Source: Treponema sp. (lineage in GTDB: Bacteria; Spirochaetota; Spirochaetia; Treponematales; Treponemataceae). Taken from it: a DNA stretch of 33,197 nt. Shown piece after piece: positions 8,549-16,286 of the stretch. The notes beneath the pieces were generated by a model. That model was not told the origin of the DNA. It searched no databases and saw only the letters and a list, made by a program, of their open reading frames with translations. The position numbers and the translations under genes were made by a program. Position 1 is the stretch's first letter, and every line of letters begins with the position of its first letter. The DNA lies in the NCBI GenBank assembly GCA_017962965.1, contig JAGCUI010000064.1:1-33197 (forward strand). The letters run 5' to 3'.

Positions 8549-8577
8549 AAAACAGCAGGAAAAAATCCCGCTGTTTT
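8549..8577. terminator. Bidirectional terminator between rarA and ilvB
   Basis: Stem AACAGCAGG (8551-8559) and CCCGCTGTT (8567-8575) has one A.C mismatch and loop AAAAAAT. An A-run precedes it and TTTT follows the right arm, so it can work on both strands for these convergent genes. Confidence 0.8.
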
Positions 8578-8583
8578 CTAAAA

Positions 8584-10317
8584 CTAATTTCTGATTGAAT
8601 CTATATTCGCCTTACCACCGGGTACAAACGGAAGTACATTCTCTTCTGAATTAATGCTGATTCTTACAAAACAAGGTTTATTCTTTCTTTTTGAATCAAA
8701 TGCTTTTTCGTACCACAAAGGATCTGTGTCTGCATCAATGGCTTCTATTCCAAAGCCCTTTGCAATGGAAAGTAAATCTGGAGAGTAATCAAAAACAGAA
8801 GCACTGTAGTTTTTATTAAAAAGATATTTCTGCTGCTGATATACCATTCCCAAAGTACCGTTCTGGAAAACGATTACTGTTACCGGAAGATTGAGCTCAC
8901 ACAAGGTTGCCATTTCCTGAATGTTCATCATGATAGAACCGTCGCCGCTAAAGCAGACAATTCTTTTATCAGGATTTGCAAGGCTTGCACCGATTGCTGC
9001 CGGAAGACCAAAGCCCATTGTTCCAAGACTTCCAGAGGTTAAGAATGTGCGTGGCTTTTCAACAGGGTAATACTGTGCGGCCCACATCTGGTGCTGACCT
9101 ACGTCTGTTGTAACAATGATGTTATCTTTGGAAAGTCCAGTTTTTTGAGCGAGCTCCGGTACAGAAGAAATAATTTCTCTTGGGTTTGCCATCTTTTCGT
9201 TTTTAGGACGACCCATTGTAATTAAATCTGTTTCTGCTTTGAGTTTGTTTATCTTTTTAAGCCATGCTTCGTCGGCCTTGAGTTTATTTTCTTTAATGAG
9301 CTCAGCAAAAACAGGCATTACAGATTCTACATCTGCTACAACAGAAACACTAGAAGAAATAATCTTATCAATTTCTGCAGCATCAATATCAATGTGGATG
9401 ATTTTTGCTCCCTGGCAGAACTGTTTTACAAGACCGGTTGCTCTGTCGTCAAAACGAACGCCTGCTGCAATAACTAAGTCTGCTTCGTGAACTGCAACAT
9501 TGGCAGCATAACTTCCGTGCATACCAATCATGCCAATAAATTCCGAAGAAGATTTTGGAATGCATCCAAGCCCCATAAGACTTGTTACAACAGGAATCGG
9601 ATAAGCTTGTAAAAATTTCTTTAATCCGTCGGAAGCTTCTTTAGAATTACATCCTCCTCCACAGTAAAGAACTGCTTTTTTAGAAGAAGAAAGAAGCTTT
9701 ATCATCTGACCAAGCTTGTCTGTAAAATCCTTTGCATCTGTATGAAATCTAACTGCTTCGCGTTTGGCACCGGCTTTTTTAGAAGGAGCTTTGAGTAAAG
9801 CAGAATCTACTTCAATTGCCTCAAGCTGAACATCACGAGGAACATCAATAAGAACAGGACCCGGGCGGCCGCTTGTTGCAATTTCAAAAGCCTGAGGAAT
9901 TGCTTCCAAAAGCTCCTGTGCCGATTTTACCATTACCGAATGCTTTGTAATCGGGAAAGAAAGACCGAATGTATCTGCTTCCTGGAATGCATCTGTTCCA
10001 ATTAAAGTTGTATTTACCTGACCTGTAATTGCAATAATAGGAATGGAATCGCAGCGGGCATCTGCAATTGCTGTTAATAAGTTCATTGCTCCAGGGCCAC
10101 TTGTTGCCATACAAACAGCAACCTTACCTGTAGAACGTGCAATACCCTGAGCAATAAAACCCGCAGCCTGTTCCTGGCGCACAAGGACGTGGCGGATTGA
10201 AGAACGGTTTAATTCATCGTAGAGAGGAATAATAGAGCCTCCCGGAATTCCTGCAACCATCTTAATGCCATAACTTTCCAGCATCTTAATAATAATTTGT
10301 GCGCCTGTTAATTTCAT
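8584..10317 (-). CDS. ilvB: Acetolactate synthase, large catalytic subunit
   Basis: The protein has 577 residues, normal for the family. It condenses two pyruvates (or pyruvate and 2-ketobutyrate) in the first common step of valine, leucine and isoleucine synthesis, using ThDP, Mg2+ and FAD. The catalytic Glu is E49 in VRQEQAAGF. ATSGPGAMNLLTAIADA and SIPIIAITGQV are typical of the PYR domain. The ThDP/Mg motif begins GDGSIMMN at 458 and ends VFQN at 486. AAGGAG lies 7 nt before the ATG. No regulatory subunit (ilvN) and no other ilv or leu gene is adjacent, so the small subunit must be elsewhere or absent. The 173-nt leader forms a clear attenuator, described separately. Confidence 0.96.
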   Translation of the reverse strand: MKLTGAQIIIKMLESYGIKMVAGIPGGSIIPLYDELNRSSIRHVLVRQEQAAGFIAQGIARSTGKVAVCMATSGPGAMNLLTAIADARCDSIPIIAITGQVNTTLIGTDAFQEADTFGLSFPITKHSVMVKSAQELLEAIPQAFEIATSGRPGPVLIDVPRDVQLEAIEVDSALLKAPSKKAGAKREAVRFHTDAKDFTDKLGQMIKLLSSSKKAVLYCGGGCNSKEASDGLKKFLQAYPIPVVTSLMGLGCIPKSSSEFIGMIGMHGSYAANVAVHEADLVIAAGVRFDDRATGLVKQFCQGAKIIHIDIDAAEIDKIISSSVSVVADVESVMPVFAELIKENKLKADEAWLKKINKLKAETDLITMGRPKNEKMANPREIISSVPELAQKTGLSKDNIIVTTDVGQHQMWAAQYYPVEKPRTFLTSGSLGTMGFGLPAAIGASLANPDKRIVCFSGDGSIMMNIQEMATLCELNLPVTVIVFQNGTLGMVYQQQKYLFNKNYSASVFDYSPDLLSIAKGFGIEAIDADTDPLWYEKAFDSKRKNKPCFVRISINSEENVLPFVPGGKANIDSIRN

Positions 10318-10350
10318 AATGATACTCCTTAAAAGTAAATTAATTTAAAC

Positions 10351-10383
10351 TAAAAAAGCTCCCTGTTTTTACCAGAGAGCTTT
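10351..10383 (-). terminator. Attenuator terminator in the ilvB leader
   Basis: On the minus strand AAAGCTCTCTG (10373-10383) pairs with CAGGGAGCTTT (10355-10365), 11 bp with one G.U, around a 7-nt loop. The right arm runs into a T-tract (10352-10357). It lies 34 bp before the ilvB ATG, so termination here would switch the gene off. Confidence 0.9.
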
Positions 10384-10430
10384 CATTTATTTTTAAGTGC
10401 CTTAGTCTAAAAATAATAACAAGTCTCTGG
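10372..10430 (-). promoter_or_regulatory. Antiterminator helix of the ilvB attenuator
   Basis: CCAGAGACTT (10421-10430), directly after the leader-peptide stop codon, is complementary to AAGCTCTCTGG (10372-10382) with a single bulged C. The latter is the left arm of the terminator, so the two structures exclude each other. Between them TTATTTTTA (10408-10416) and TAAAAATAA (10387-10395) form a perfect 9-bp inner hairpin that would stack on the antiterminator. A smaller hairpin, TGGTTA/TAACCA with loop ACCGC, joins the end of the leader coding sequence to the first bases of the antiterminator arm and would sequester it when no ribosome stalls. Energies were not computed. Confidence 0.8.
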
Positions 10431-10490
10431 TTAGCGGTTAACCACAACGACGAGAACTGTTACGACTTTTACTAAAGCTTTAATATTCAT
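10431..10490 (-). CDS. ilv leader peptide (attenuation)
   Basis: A 19-residue ORF, MNIKALVKVVTVLVVVVNR, ending in TAA. It has eight Val, two Leu and one Ile, including four consecutive Val codons (GTC GTT GTG GTT) just before the end. That is the signature of a branched-chain amino-acid attenuator. Its stop codon is immediately followed by the antiterminator arm. No Shine-Dalgarno precedes it, and the -10 box ends 6 nt before the ATG, so translation is probably leaderless. A ribosome stalled on the Val run would cover the upstream arm of the small TGGTTA/TAACCA hairpin, free the antiterminator and allow ilvB transcription. The peptide itself needs no function beyond being translated. Confidence 0.85.
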   Translation of the reverse strand: MNIKALVKVVTVLVVVVNR

Positions 10491-10496
10491 ATGCTT

Positions 10497-10525
10497 ATAA
10501 TGAATGTTTTATAAAAAATTGTCAA
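10497..10525 (-). promoter_or_regulatory. ilv operon promoter
   Basis: A perfect TTGACA (10520-10525), 17-bp spacer and CATTAT (10497-10502) on the minus strand. Only AAGCAT separates the -10 from the leader-peptide ATG (10488-10490), placing +1 at or next to that ATG. It begins 7 bp past the stop of the XRE gene. Confidence 0.7.
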
Positions 10526-10531
10526 GAGAAC

Positions 10532-10870
10532 TTAAGCAGTCTTTCTGTATCTGCACTGTTCGCAAGCAGCCGGATCCTGATTCATACAGGCAGCGGCATG
10601 TTCAGAACAAAAACACTTTATCTGAACAAGGTTGTACTCTATGAGCTCATCTACCGACACCTTGAATAAGCGTGCCAGCACCAGCAGATTGTCGATTGAA
10701 GGGGCATTTTTTCCCTGTTCCCATGCATATATGGCCTGTGGATATTCAAAGCCGAATATTTCCTGCAGGTCGTGAACAGAAAAGTCATTTGATTTTCTAA
10801 GTCTCTTTATTGTCTGACCAGTTTTTATTAAATCTATAACCGGTTTTAATATTATTCTGATATTCTCCAT
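10532..10870 (-). CDS. XRE-family HTH regulator with Cys-rich C-terminal tail
   Basis: The protein has 112 residues. Residues 18-80 form a Cro/C1-type helix-turn-helix: TIKRLRKSNDFSVHDLQEIFGF, then AIYAWEQGKNAPSIDNLLVLARLFKVSVDELI. The last 30 residues hold five cysteines (C86, C88, C95, C103, C106) and a His at 91. That spacing could bind a metal or Fe-S centre or sense redox state. The ATG at 10870 is the first in frame (a TAA precedes it). AAAGGAG is present but about 12 nt away, longer than usual. Its first 19 bases overlap the end of the small ORF upstream, suggesting coupling. Targets are unknown; ilvB lies directly downstream but has its own promoter. Confidence 0.85.
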   Translation of the reverse strand: MENIRIILKPVIDLIKTGQTIKRLRKSNDFSVHDLQEIFGFEYPQAIYAWEQGKNAPSIDNLLVLARLFKVSVDELIEYNLVQIKCFCSEHAAACMNQDPAACEQCRYRKTA

Positions 10871-11052
10871 AAGTTAAATAATCTCCTTTGTACAAAAACT
10901 CCAAATGCTTTAATTCGATTAATGGCATCCATGCAATAATCCTTACAATCACTCACTATTAATTCTGTAAGTCGTACATGAATTAAATTTGATACGTTAC
11001 GAATTGTTAATCTGATAGATAAAGCCTGATTGTTTTTTGACATAATACTCAT
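10852..11052 (-). CDS. Small hypothetical protein upstream of and overlapping the XRE gene
   Basis: A 66-codon ORF supported mainly by its start: AAAGGAG sits 6 nt before the ATG at 11052, a textbook ribosome binding site, and its end overlaps the XRE gene by 19 bp in another frame. The product is basic (many Arg/Lys) with a CKDYC pair near residues 36-40. No domain was recognised. It may be a real small protein acting with the regulator, or a translated leader that couples into it. The composition is not decisive, hence the modest confidence. Confidence 0.5.
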   Translation of the reverse strand: MSIMSKNNQALSIRLTIRNVSNLIHVRLTELIVSDCKDYCMDAINRIKAFGVFVQRRLFNLWRISE

Positions 11053-11078
11053 GTACTACTCCTTTGTAATTAATATAT

Positions 11079-11094
11079 GAATGCCACAGCATTC
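11079..11094. promoter_or_regulatory. Palindrome, possible XRE operator
   Basis: GAATGC-CACA-GCATTC, a perfect 6-bp inverted repeat with a 4-bp spacer, lies about 27 bp upstream of the small ORF/XRE unit. On the minus strand it is followed by TATATT, a possible -10, so it would sit in the promoter spacer, a good place for an autoregulating repressor. Inference only. Confidence 0.4.
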
Positions 11095-11204
11095 GAAATT
11101 TTTGTGGAAAAGATTACCTAACCTTTTTCACAAACCAGTTAAATAAATATACAATTTATTTTAAAATTATTTAAGTATCTTACACTATTTTTTGAGAAAA
11201 GAAA

Positions 11205-11221
11205 TTAAAGTTATACTTTAA
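11205..11221 (-). terminator. Weak candidate terminator after the one-helix membrane protein
   Basis: TTAAAGT-ATA-ACTTTAA, a 7-bp perfect but AT-only stem, lies 5 bp after the stop codon and is followed by TTTC on the minus strand. It is the only structure in the otherwise featureless AT-rich stretch 11100-11226. Confidence 0.3.
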
Positions 11222-11226
11222 AAATT

Positions 11227-11640
11227 TTATTCTGCAGTTAATAAATCTACAACAAAAGGATTTTTTTCCTTGGTTGTTACCTTGATTGTCTGATATTCCC
11301 ATCCAATCGGGATTTTTTTTGCTTCTACTTCTACCACTGCAGTTTTATAGTCGCTCTTAAGATTATAGGAAATGGATGCTTTTTCTTCGTCTATATTTCC
11401 GAAAACATGCCATTCAACTTTAAATTCCTGTCTCATCATGAGTCTTACCTTATAGCTTTTTTGAATAAGCTCGAGTGAATACTGGTACGGCTCTGAGTTC
11501 ACATAGATTTTGTGTCCGCTAAGGAACATTATTAAAAAAGTTAAAATCAAAACTCCAACAACAATTAAAGTTCTGAATAAATGAATATTTTTGATTGTTA
11601 ATGAAAAAAACTTGCTCTCTTTTTTTACTGCGTTAATCAT
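11227..11640 (-). CDS. Hypothetical protein with one transmembrane helix
   Basis: The protein has 137 residues. A short Lys-rich cytoplasmic start (MINAVKKESKFF) leads to one membrane helix at about 22-44 (LFRTLIVVGVLILTFLIMFL). An extracytoplasmic domain of about 90 residues with alternating beta-like segments follows (YNLKSDYKTAVVEVEAKKIPIGWEYQTIKV). The frame is open further upstream to 11733, but AGAGG lies 4 nt before the ATG at 11640 and the upstream part overlaps the promoter, so the short form is chosen. No family was recognised. Confidence 0.6.
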   Translation of the reverse strand: MINAVKKESKFFSLTIKNIHLFRTLIVVGVLILTFLIMFLSGHKIYVNSEPYQYSLELIQKSYKVRLMMRQEFKVEWHVFGNIDEEKASISYNLKSDYKTAVVEVEAKKIPIGWEYQTIKVTTKEKNPFVVDLLTAE

Positions 11641-11662
11641 AAAACCTCTTTTGATATATATG

Positions 11663-11671
11663 AGTATAGCA
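11663..11671 (-). promoter_or_regulatory. Extended -10 promoter of the one-helix membrane protein
   Basis: TGC-TATACT on the minus strand, an extended -10 element; no good -35 was found. It lies back to back with the NFACT promoter. Confidence 0.5.
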
Positions 11672-11680
11672 CATTCACTT

Positions 11681-11716
11681 CTTACATGAAAACAGAAAAA
11701 GTAATATAATTGAAAA
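11681..11716 (+). promoter_or_regulatory. NFACT gene promoter, apparently leaderless
   Basis: CTTACA (11681-11686), 18-bp spacer and a perfect TATAAT (11705-11710). Then exactly six bases (TGAAAA) before the ATG at 11717, with no Shine-Dalgarno. Confidence 0.55.
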
Positions 11717-13186
11717 ATGAGTTTAAACTGCAACGAAATTAATTTGATATTGGATGAACTGGATCTTCCAGGCTCATTTATTCAGGATATTATTCAGCCC
11801 GGATACGACACCCTCATCTTAAACACATATAAAAAAGCTTCTCCAAAAACTGTTTTAATCTGCACGGCACAAAACTCAGTTAGAATTAATCAGACTTTTA
11901 AAAAGATTACAAAAAACTCTACCCCGCTAAGATTCATGGAATTTTTAAGGGCAAAGATAAAGGGATTTAAAATCAATACCTGTGAGCAGATTGGTCTTGA
12001 GCGCGTTATTAAAATGGAGCTTACTCATCAAAACCCGGACGATGAATCTCAGATGGAAATTTATAATCTTTATGTAAAGCTATGGAACAATGCTGCAAAC
12101 GTAATTCTCTGCGACCAAAACGATTTAATTTTGGAAACCATGTTCCGCCGCCCCGAGCAGTATGAAGTTAAAGACGAAACATATATCGCCCCTTCCTGCA
12201 TAGAAGAAAAAATCTTAACAGCCAAAGAAAAGTTTCCTGTTAGAGAAGAATATTTTATTCGCAAGAATGAACAAAGCGATATCACCTTTAATGCATTTAT
12301 AGACGAATGGTATTCAGAGCATGCACAGAACTTAAGCCGCGAAGCACTTTTACAAAGAGCCGAAAAATGGTTTAATTCAAATCTTTCTAAAAGACAGGCT
12401 GCCCTTGATAAGCTTTTACAAAAACAAAAATCCTTTGAAAACGCACAGGCTCTTAAAACCCAGGGAGATTTGATTCTTTCTTACGGACATCTTATTCAAA
12501 AGGACTGTAAATTTCTTACTGCAAACGATTTTACAACAAACAAAACAATCAAAATCCTTATAGACCCGAATCTTTCTGCCCACGAAAATGCCGCCGTTTA
12601 TTACAAAAATTATAAAAAGGCTTTAAGCGGAGCAGAAGAAATCAAACACGATATTCAGATTGCAAAAAACAATATAGAAAAACTTTTTAAACAGTACGAA
12701 GACATTAAAAAGCAGACAAACCCGGTTTTAATTGAACAGATGCTCCGCCGAGATTCTACTCCAAAGCAGAAGCAGAAAAAAATGCACCCCGGCCTTGATT
12801 ATGAAATAGACGGATGGACAGTTTATGTAGGACGTGATGCAAACGAAAACGACGGACTTTTGAGGCACTATGTGCGCGGTGAAGATTTATGGCTCCATGT
12901 TAGGGATTTTCCGGGCGGCTATGTTTTTATTAAAGCAAAAAAAGGAAAAACTGTTCCTCTTGATATTCTTCTGGATGCGGCAAACCTTGCAGTTTATTAT
13001 TCCAAGGCAAGAACAAATACAAAGGTAGATCTTTATTACACACACGTAAAATATTTAAGGCGTGCAAAAACTTCTTCCAAAACTACAAAGGGACTTGTGC
13101 TTCCAACACAGGAAAAAAATCTTTGTATTACTCCGGATAAAGACAGATTAAAGCGCCTTGATGCAATCCATCAGGAAAGCCTTTAG
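11717..13186 (+). CDS. NFACT-family protein, RqcH/FbpA-like
   Basis: The protein has 489 residues, shorter than Firmicute RqcH (about 570). It has an NFACT-N domain (about 1-180), a helical coiled-coil middle (about 215-345, with QAALDKLLQKQKSF and EEIKHDIQIAKNNIEKLFKQYEDI) and the C-terminal NFACT-R/DUF814 domain (about 355-480: GWTVYVGRDANENDGLL, EDLWLHVRDFPGGYVFIKAKKG, LAVYYSKARTNTKVDLYYTHVKYLRRAK). Family members bind the large ribosomal subunit and recruit alanyl-tRNA to tag stalled nascent chains. The site where RqcH has conserved Asp-Arg reads Glu-Arg here (E95-R96), so tailing activity is not certain. It is followed by leuS, which has its own promoter. Confidence 0.85.
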   Translation: MSLNCNEINLILDELDLPGSFIQDIIQPGYDTLILNTYKKASPKTVLICTAQNSVRINQTFKKITKNSTPLRFMEFLRAKIKGFKINTCEQIGLERVIKMELTHQNPDDESQMEIYNLYVKLWNNAANVILCDQNDLILETMFRRPEQYEVKDETYIAPSCIEEKILTAKEKFPVREEYFIRKNEQSDITFNAFIDEWYSEHAQNLSREALLQRAEKWFNSNLSKRQAALDKLLQKQKSFENAQALKTQGDLILSYGHLIQKDCKFLTANDFTTNKTIKILIDPNLSAHENAAVYYKNYKKALSGAEEIKHDIQIAKNNIEKLFKQYEDIKKQTNPVLIEQMLRRDSTPKQKQKKMHPGLDYEIDGWTVYVGRDANENDGLLRHYVRGEDLWLHVRDFPGGYVFIKAKKGKTVPLDILLDAANLAVYYSKARTNTKVDLYYTHVKYLRRAKTSSKTTKGLVLPTQEKNLCITPDKDRLKRLDAIHQESL

Positions 13187-13196
13187 TTTTAGCATA

Positions 13197-13225
13197 TTCA
13201 CTCAAATCCTATTTTTCTATATAAT
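13197..13225 (+). promoter_or_regulatory. leuS promoter
   Basis: TTCACT (13197-13202), 17-bp spacer and a perfect TATAAT (13220-13225), giving a start near 13232. The short 5' UTR carries GGAGG five bases before the ATG at 13259. No T-box-like leader fits in the 27 nt available. Confidence 0.65.
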
Positions 13226-13258
13226 AGATTCCAAAAAAATATATTTTTGGAGGCAAAT

Positions 13259-15811
13259 ATGTCTAAATATCCATTCGAAACAATTGAACCAAAATGGCAA
13301 AAGTATTGGGACGAAAACAAAACTTTTAAAGCAACCGAGGATGAAAAATTTCCAAAAGAAAAAAGAATGTATGTCCTCGATATGTTCCCTTATCCATCTG
13401 CTGCCGGTCTACACGTTGGCCATCCCGAAGGCTACACTGCAACAGATATTTATTGCCGTTACCTAAGAATGAATGGATACAATGTTCTCCACCCTATGGG
13501 ATATGATGCTTTTGGTTTACCTGCAGAAAACTATGCTATTAAAACAGGTACTCATCCAAAAGTAACTACAAATGCAAACATCGAACACTTTACTCAGCAG
13601 ATTAAATCCCTCGGTTTTTCTTACGACTGGGACCGCTGCGTTTCTACCTGTGAACCTGATTATTATAAATGGACACAGTGGATTTTCCTTCAGCTTTATA
13701 AAAAGGGATTGGCATACGAAGCACAGACTCCAATCAACTGGTGTCCTTCCTGCATGACTGGTCTTGCAAACGAGGAAGTAAAAGACGGAAAGTGCGACCG
13801 CTGTGGTGCCGAAGTTACTCATAAAACAATCCGCCAGTGGATTTTAAAAATTACTGAATACGCAGACCGCCTTGATAAAGATCTTGATACTTTGGACTGG
13901 CCTGAAAGCGTAAAATTGATGCAGCACAACTGGATTGGAAAATCAACTGGTGCCGAAGTAACCTTTACTGTAGCAGACAAGGACGGAAAACCAACAGACA
14001 ACAAGCTCACAGTTTATACAACAAGATGTGATACTTTGTTTGGTGCTACATACATGGTAGTTTCTCCTGAACACAAAATCATTCCAGAAATTACAACTGC
14101 TGAACAGGCTGATGCAGTTAAAAAATATCAGGAAGAAGCTGCAAAAAAATCTGACCTTGAAAGAACCGACCTTGCAAAAGATAAAACCGGTGTATCCAGC
14201 GGAAGCTATGCAATAAACCCTGTAAACGGAAAGCTCATTCCAATCTGGATTGCAGACTACGTTTTGATTTCTTACGGTACAGGTGCTATTATGGCTGTTC
14301 CTGCTCACGATGACCGCGACTGGGAATTTGCAAAGAAGTTTGATCTTCCTATTATCGAAGTTCTTAAGAGCGAAGTAGATGTTCAAAAGCAGGCTTGGAC
14401 TCAGGACGGAATCCACGTTAATTCTGAATTCCTTGACGGTTTGAACAAAGCCGATGCAATTGCAAAAATGCTCGAATTCCTTGAAGAAAAGAAAATCGGT
14501 AAAAAAGCAATCAACTATAAACTCCGCGACTGGGTATATTCACGTCAGCGTTACTGGGGTGAACCAATTCCTTTAGTTCACTGTCCTGAATGTGGTACTG
14601 TTCCTGTTCCGGAAGAAGAGCTCCCACTCAAGTTACCAGAAGTAAAATCATATCAGCCAACTGGTACCGGTGAATCTCCATTAGCTGCAATTGATGAATG
14701 GGTAAACTGCAAGTGTCCTAAATGCGGAAAGCCTGCAAAAAGAGAAACAAATACAATGCCTCAGTGGGGTGGTTCATGCTGGTATTACCTCCGCTATCTT
14801 GATTCTAAAAACCCAGATGAATTCTGTTCTAAAAAAGCAGAAGACTACTGGATGCCTGTTGATTTATACATTGGTGGTGCTGAACATGCCGTTCTTCACC
14901 TTTTGTATGCTCGCTTCTGGCACAAGGTTCTTTATGATTTGGGATACGTTTCTACAAAAGAACCATTCCAGCGCCTTGTAAACCAGGGTATGATTACATC
15001 TTTTGCTTACCAGAGACAGAACAAAACTCTTGTACCGATTGACGAAGTTGAACAGAGAGACGACGGAAACTGGTACGAAAAAGCAACCGGCGAAAAGCTT
15101 GAACAGGTTGTTGCAAAAATGAGTAAGTCTCTTAAGAACGTTGTAAACCCTGATGATGAAATTAAGGCTTACGGTGCTGACTCAGTTCGTATGTACGAAA
15201 TGTTCATGGGACCTCTTACAATGTCTAAACCATGGTCTACACAGGGAATTGTTGGTATTCACCGCTTCCTCGAAAAAGTATGGTCTGTTTCTGAAAAGCC
15301 AATGGCAGATATCGACATCTTTGGTAAGCTCACAGACAAGGCTTTGATTTCTGCAAGAAAGACCTTTGCTCAGACAATCAAAAAGGTAACAGAAGATACA
15401 AAGACCTTGAACTTTAATACAGCAATTTCTCAGATGATGATTTTCATCAACGAGATTTCAAAGCTCCCTGAACTTCCAAAAGCAATGTGGGCTGATTTTG
15501 TAAAGGTACTTTCACCTTACGCTCCACACCTTGGAGAAGAACTCTGGCAGAAGCTTGGAAATAAAGACACAATCGCTTATGTTCAGTGGCCAACTGTAGA
15601 TGAAAACTTAACAAAGGATGATACTGTTCAGATTGTAGTTATGGTAAACGGTAAGAAACGCGATGTATTCGAAGCCGCTCCAAATACAGACCAGGAAGTT
15701 CTTAAACAAACAGCCTTCGAAAGAGAAGCCGTAAAGAAGTTTACAGACGGTCATGAAATTGTAAAGACAATCGTTGTACCTAATAAGATTGTTACAATCG
15801 TTGTAAAATAA
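13259..15811 (+). CDS. leuS: Leucyl-tRNA synthetase
   Basis: The protein has 850 residues, normal for bacterial LeuRS, which charges tRNA-Leu in the cytosol. Class I signatures are present: HIGH-type HVGHPEGY starting at residue 52, and KMSKS at 620-624. Zinc-type cysteines occur in CPSC...CDRC and again in CPEC...CPKC. The CP1 editing domain (roughly 220-420) is intact, with [16 protein letters not shown], the editing-site motif. The C-terminal anticodon-binding and terminal domains are present ([26 protein letters not shown]). A TTG at 13247 would overlap the GGAGG, so the ATG at 13259 is the start. No frameshifts or missing blocks were seen. Confidence 0.97.
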   Translation: MSKYPFETIEPKWQKYWDENKTFKATEDEKFPKEKRMYVLDMFPYPSAAGLHVGHPEGYTATDIYCRYLRMNGYNVLHPMGYDAFGLPAENYAIKTGTHPKVTTNANIEHFTQQIKSLGFSYDWDRCVSTCEPDYYKWTQWIFLQLYKKGLAYEAQTPINWCPSCMTGLANEEVKDGKCDRCGAEVTHKTIRQWILKITEYADRLDKDLDTLDWPESVKLMQHNWIGKSTGAEVTFTVADKDGKPTDNKLTVYTTRCDTLFGATYMVVSPEHKIIPEITTAEQADAVKKYQEEAAKKSDLERTDLAKDKTGVSSGSYAINPVNGKLIPIWIADYVLISYGTGAIMAVPAHDDRDWEFAKKFDLPIIEVLKSEVDVQKQAWTQDGIHVNSEFLDGLNKADAIAKMLEFLEEKKIGKKAINYKLRDWVYSRQRYWGEPIPLVHCPECGTVPVPEEELPLKLPEVKSYQPTGTGESPLAAIDEWVNCKCPKCGKPAKRETNTMPQWGGSCWYYLRYLDSKNPDEFCSKKAEDYWMPVDLYIGGAEHAVLHLLYARFWHKVLYDLGYVSTKEPFQRLVNQGMITSFAYQRQNKTLVPIDEVEQRDDGNWYEKATGEKLEQVVAKMSKSLKNVVNPDDEIKAYGADSVRMYEMFMGPLTMSKPWSTQGIVGIHRFLEKVWSVSEKPMADIDIFGKLTDKALISARKTFAQTIKKVTEDTKTLNFNTAISQMMIFINEISKLPELPKAMWADFVKVLSPYAPHLGEELWQKLGNKDTIAYVQWPTVDENLTKDDTVQIVVMVNGKKRDVFEAAPNTDQEVLKQTAFEREAVKKFTDGHEIVKTIVVPNKIVTIVVK

Positions 15812-15818
15812 AAACCGT

Positions 15819-15932
15819 AGATTACCACACGGATAAATTACTAACGTAATTTTTTAAAAATAAGAGGGACTGTTTTTTAGTACAGTCCCTCTTATTTTAT
15901 TTTGCGTTAGCAAAATATCCGTGTGGTAACCT
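15819..15932. repeat. Large nested palindrome between leuS and the STAS gene
   Basis: Outer arms TTACCACACGGATA (15822-15835) and TATCCGTGTGGTAA (15916-15929) are perfect 14-bp inverted repeats. The core is a perfect 15-bp hairpin, AATAAGAGGGACTGT (15859-15873) with ACAGTCCCTCTTATT (15882-15896), loop TTTTTAGT. Between outer and core stems each flank holds its own small hairpin: ATTAC-TAAC-GTAAT (15837-15850) and TTTTGC-GTTA-GCAAAA (15900-15915). Their loops are complementary to each other. The core, flanked by T-runs both ways, would make a bidirectional terminator for leuS and the convergent STAS gene, but the outer arms go far beyond what a terminator needs. Confidence 0.85.
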
Positions 15933-15934
15933 TT

Positions 15935-16261
15935 TTATTTAACCTCGGTTACCGAGTTTATCAAATTAAACAGGTACTTAAATCCGCTGGCGGCTACTGT
16001 CTTTTCGGATTCGTTGGACATAGCCATGAAGTAGAGTTTGTTGCCGGCTTCTTCGCAGTCGTTAAAGGCAGCCATTAAAAGGCCAAGGCCCGAAGGATCC
16101 AATTCGATTAATCTGGACATATCCAAAACTACATTGTTTTTAAGAACTGCAGCATACAAGGTATCCTGAAATTCACCAAGAGTATATGCGTTTAAAGCTC
16201 CTTCAAGAACATACTGAATGTAGTTTGCACCTTCTTTTTCTATAACTGTTAACTGTTCCAT
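15935..16261 (-). CDS. STAS-domain anti-sigma factor antagonist
   Basis: The protein has 108 residues and is a single SpoIIAA/RsbV-like STAS domain. The phosphorylation-site motif is LDMSRLIELDPSGLGLL, with the likely phosphoserine S57. In this family the unphosphorylated form binds an anti-sigma kinase, and PP2C phosphatases restore it. AGAGG lies 6 nt before the ATG. It is last in the block, 25 bp after a PP2C phosphatase that is a natural candidate for dephosphorylating it. No RsbW/SpoIIAB kinase is visible in this window, so the partner and sigma factor are unknown. Confidence 0.88.
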   Translation of the reverse strand: MEQLTVIEKEGANYIQYVLEGALNAYTLGEFQDTLYAAVLKNNVVLDMSRLIELDPSGLGLLMAAFNDCEEAGNKLYFMAMSNESEKTVAASGFKYLFNLINSVTEVK

Positions 16262-16286
16262 ATTTTGCCTCTATACCTTTTAAACC

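Noticed and set aside
10318..10490. T-box riboswitch before ilvB
   Set aside because: No T-box consensus or specifier loop was found, while a Val-rich leader ORF with mutually exclusive hairpins explains the region fully.
11641..11733. Longer N-terminus for the one-helix membrane protein (start near 11733)
   Set aside because: The extension would cross its own extended -10 promoter and overlap the divergent NFACT start; AGAGG before 11640 marks the better start.
13203..13258. T-box or other aminoacyl-tRNA-sensing leader before leuS
   Set aside because: Only about 27 nt separate the predicted transcription start from the ATG and no terminator hairpin is present.
13943..14416. 157-codon ORF antisense to leuS
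   Set aside because: The product is Cys/Phe/Asn-rich, as expected from reading a conserved gene backwards; leuS is intact here.
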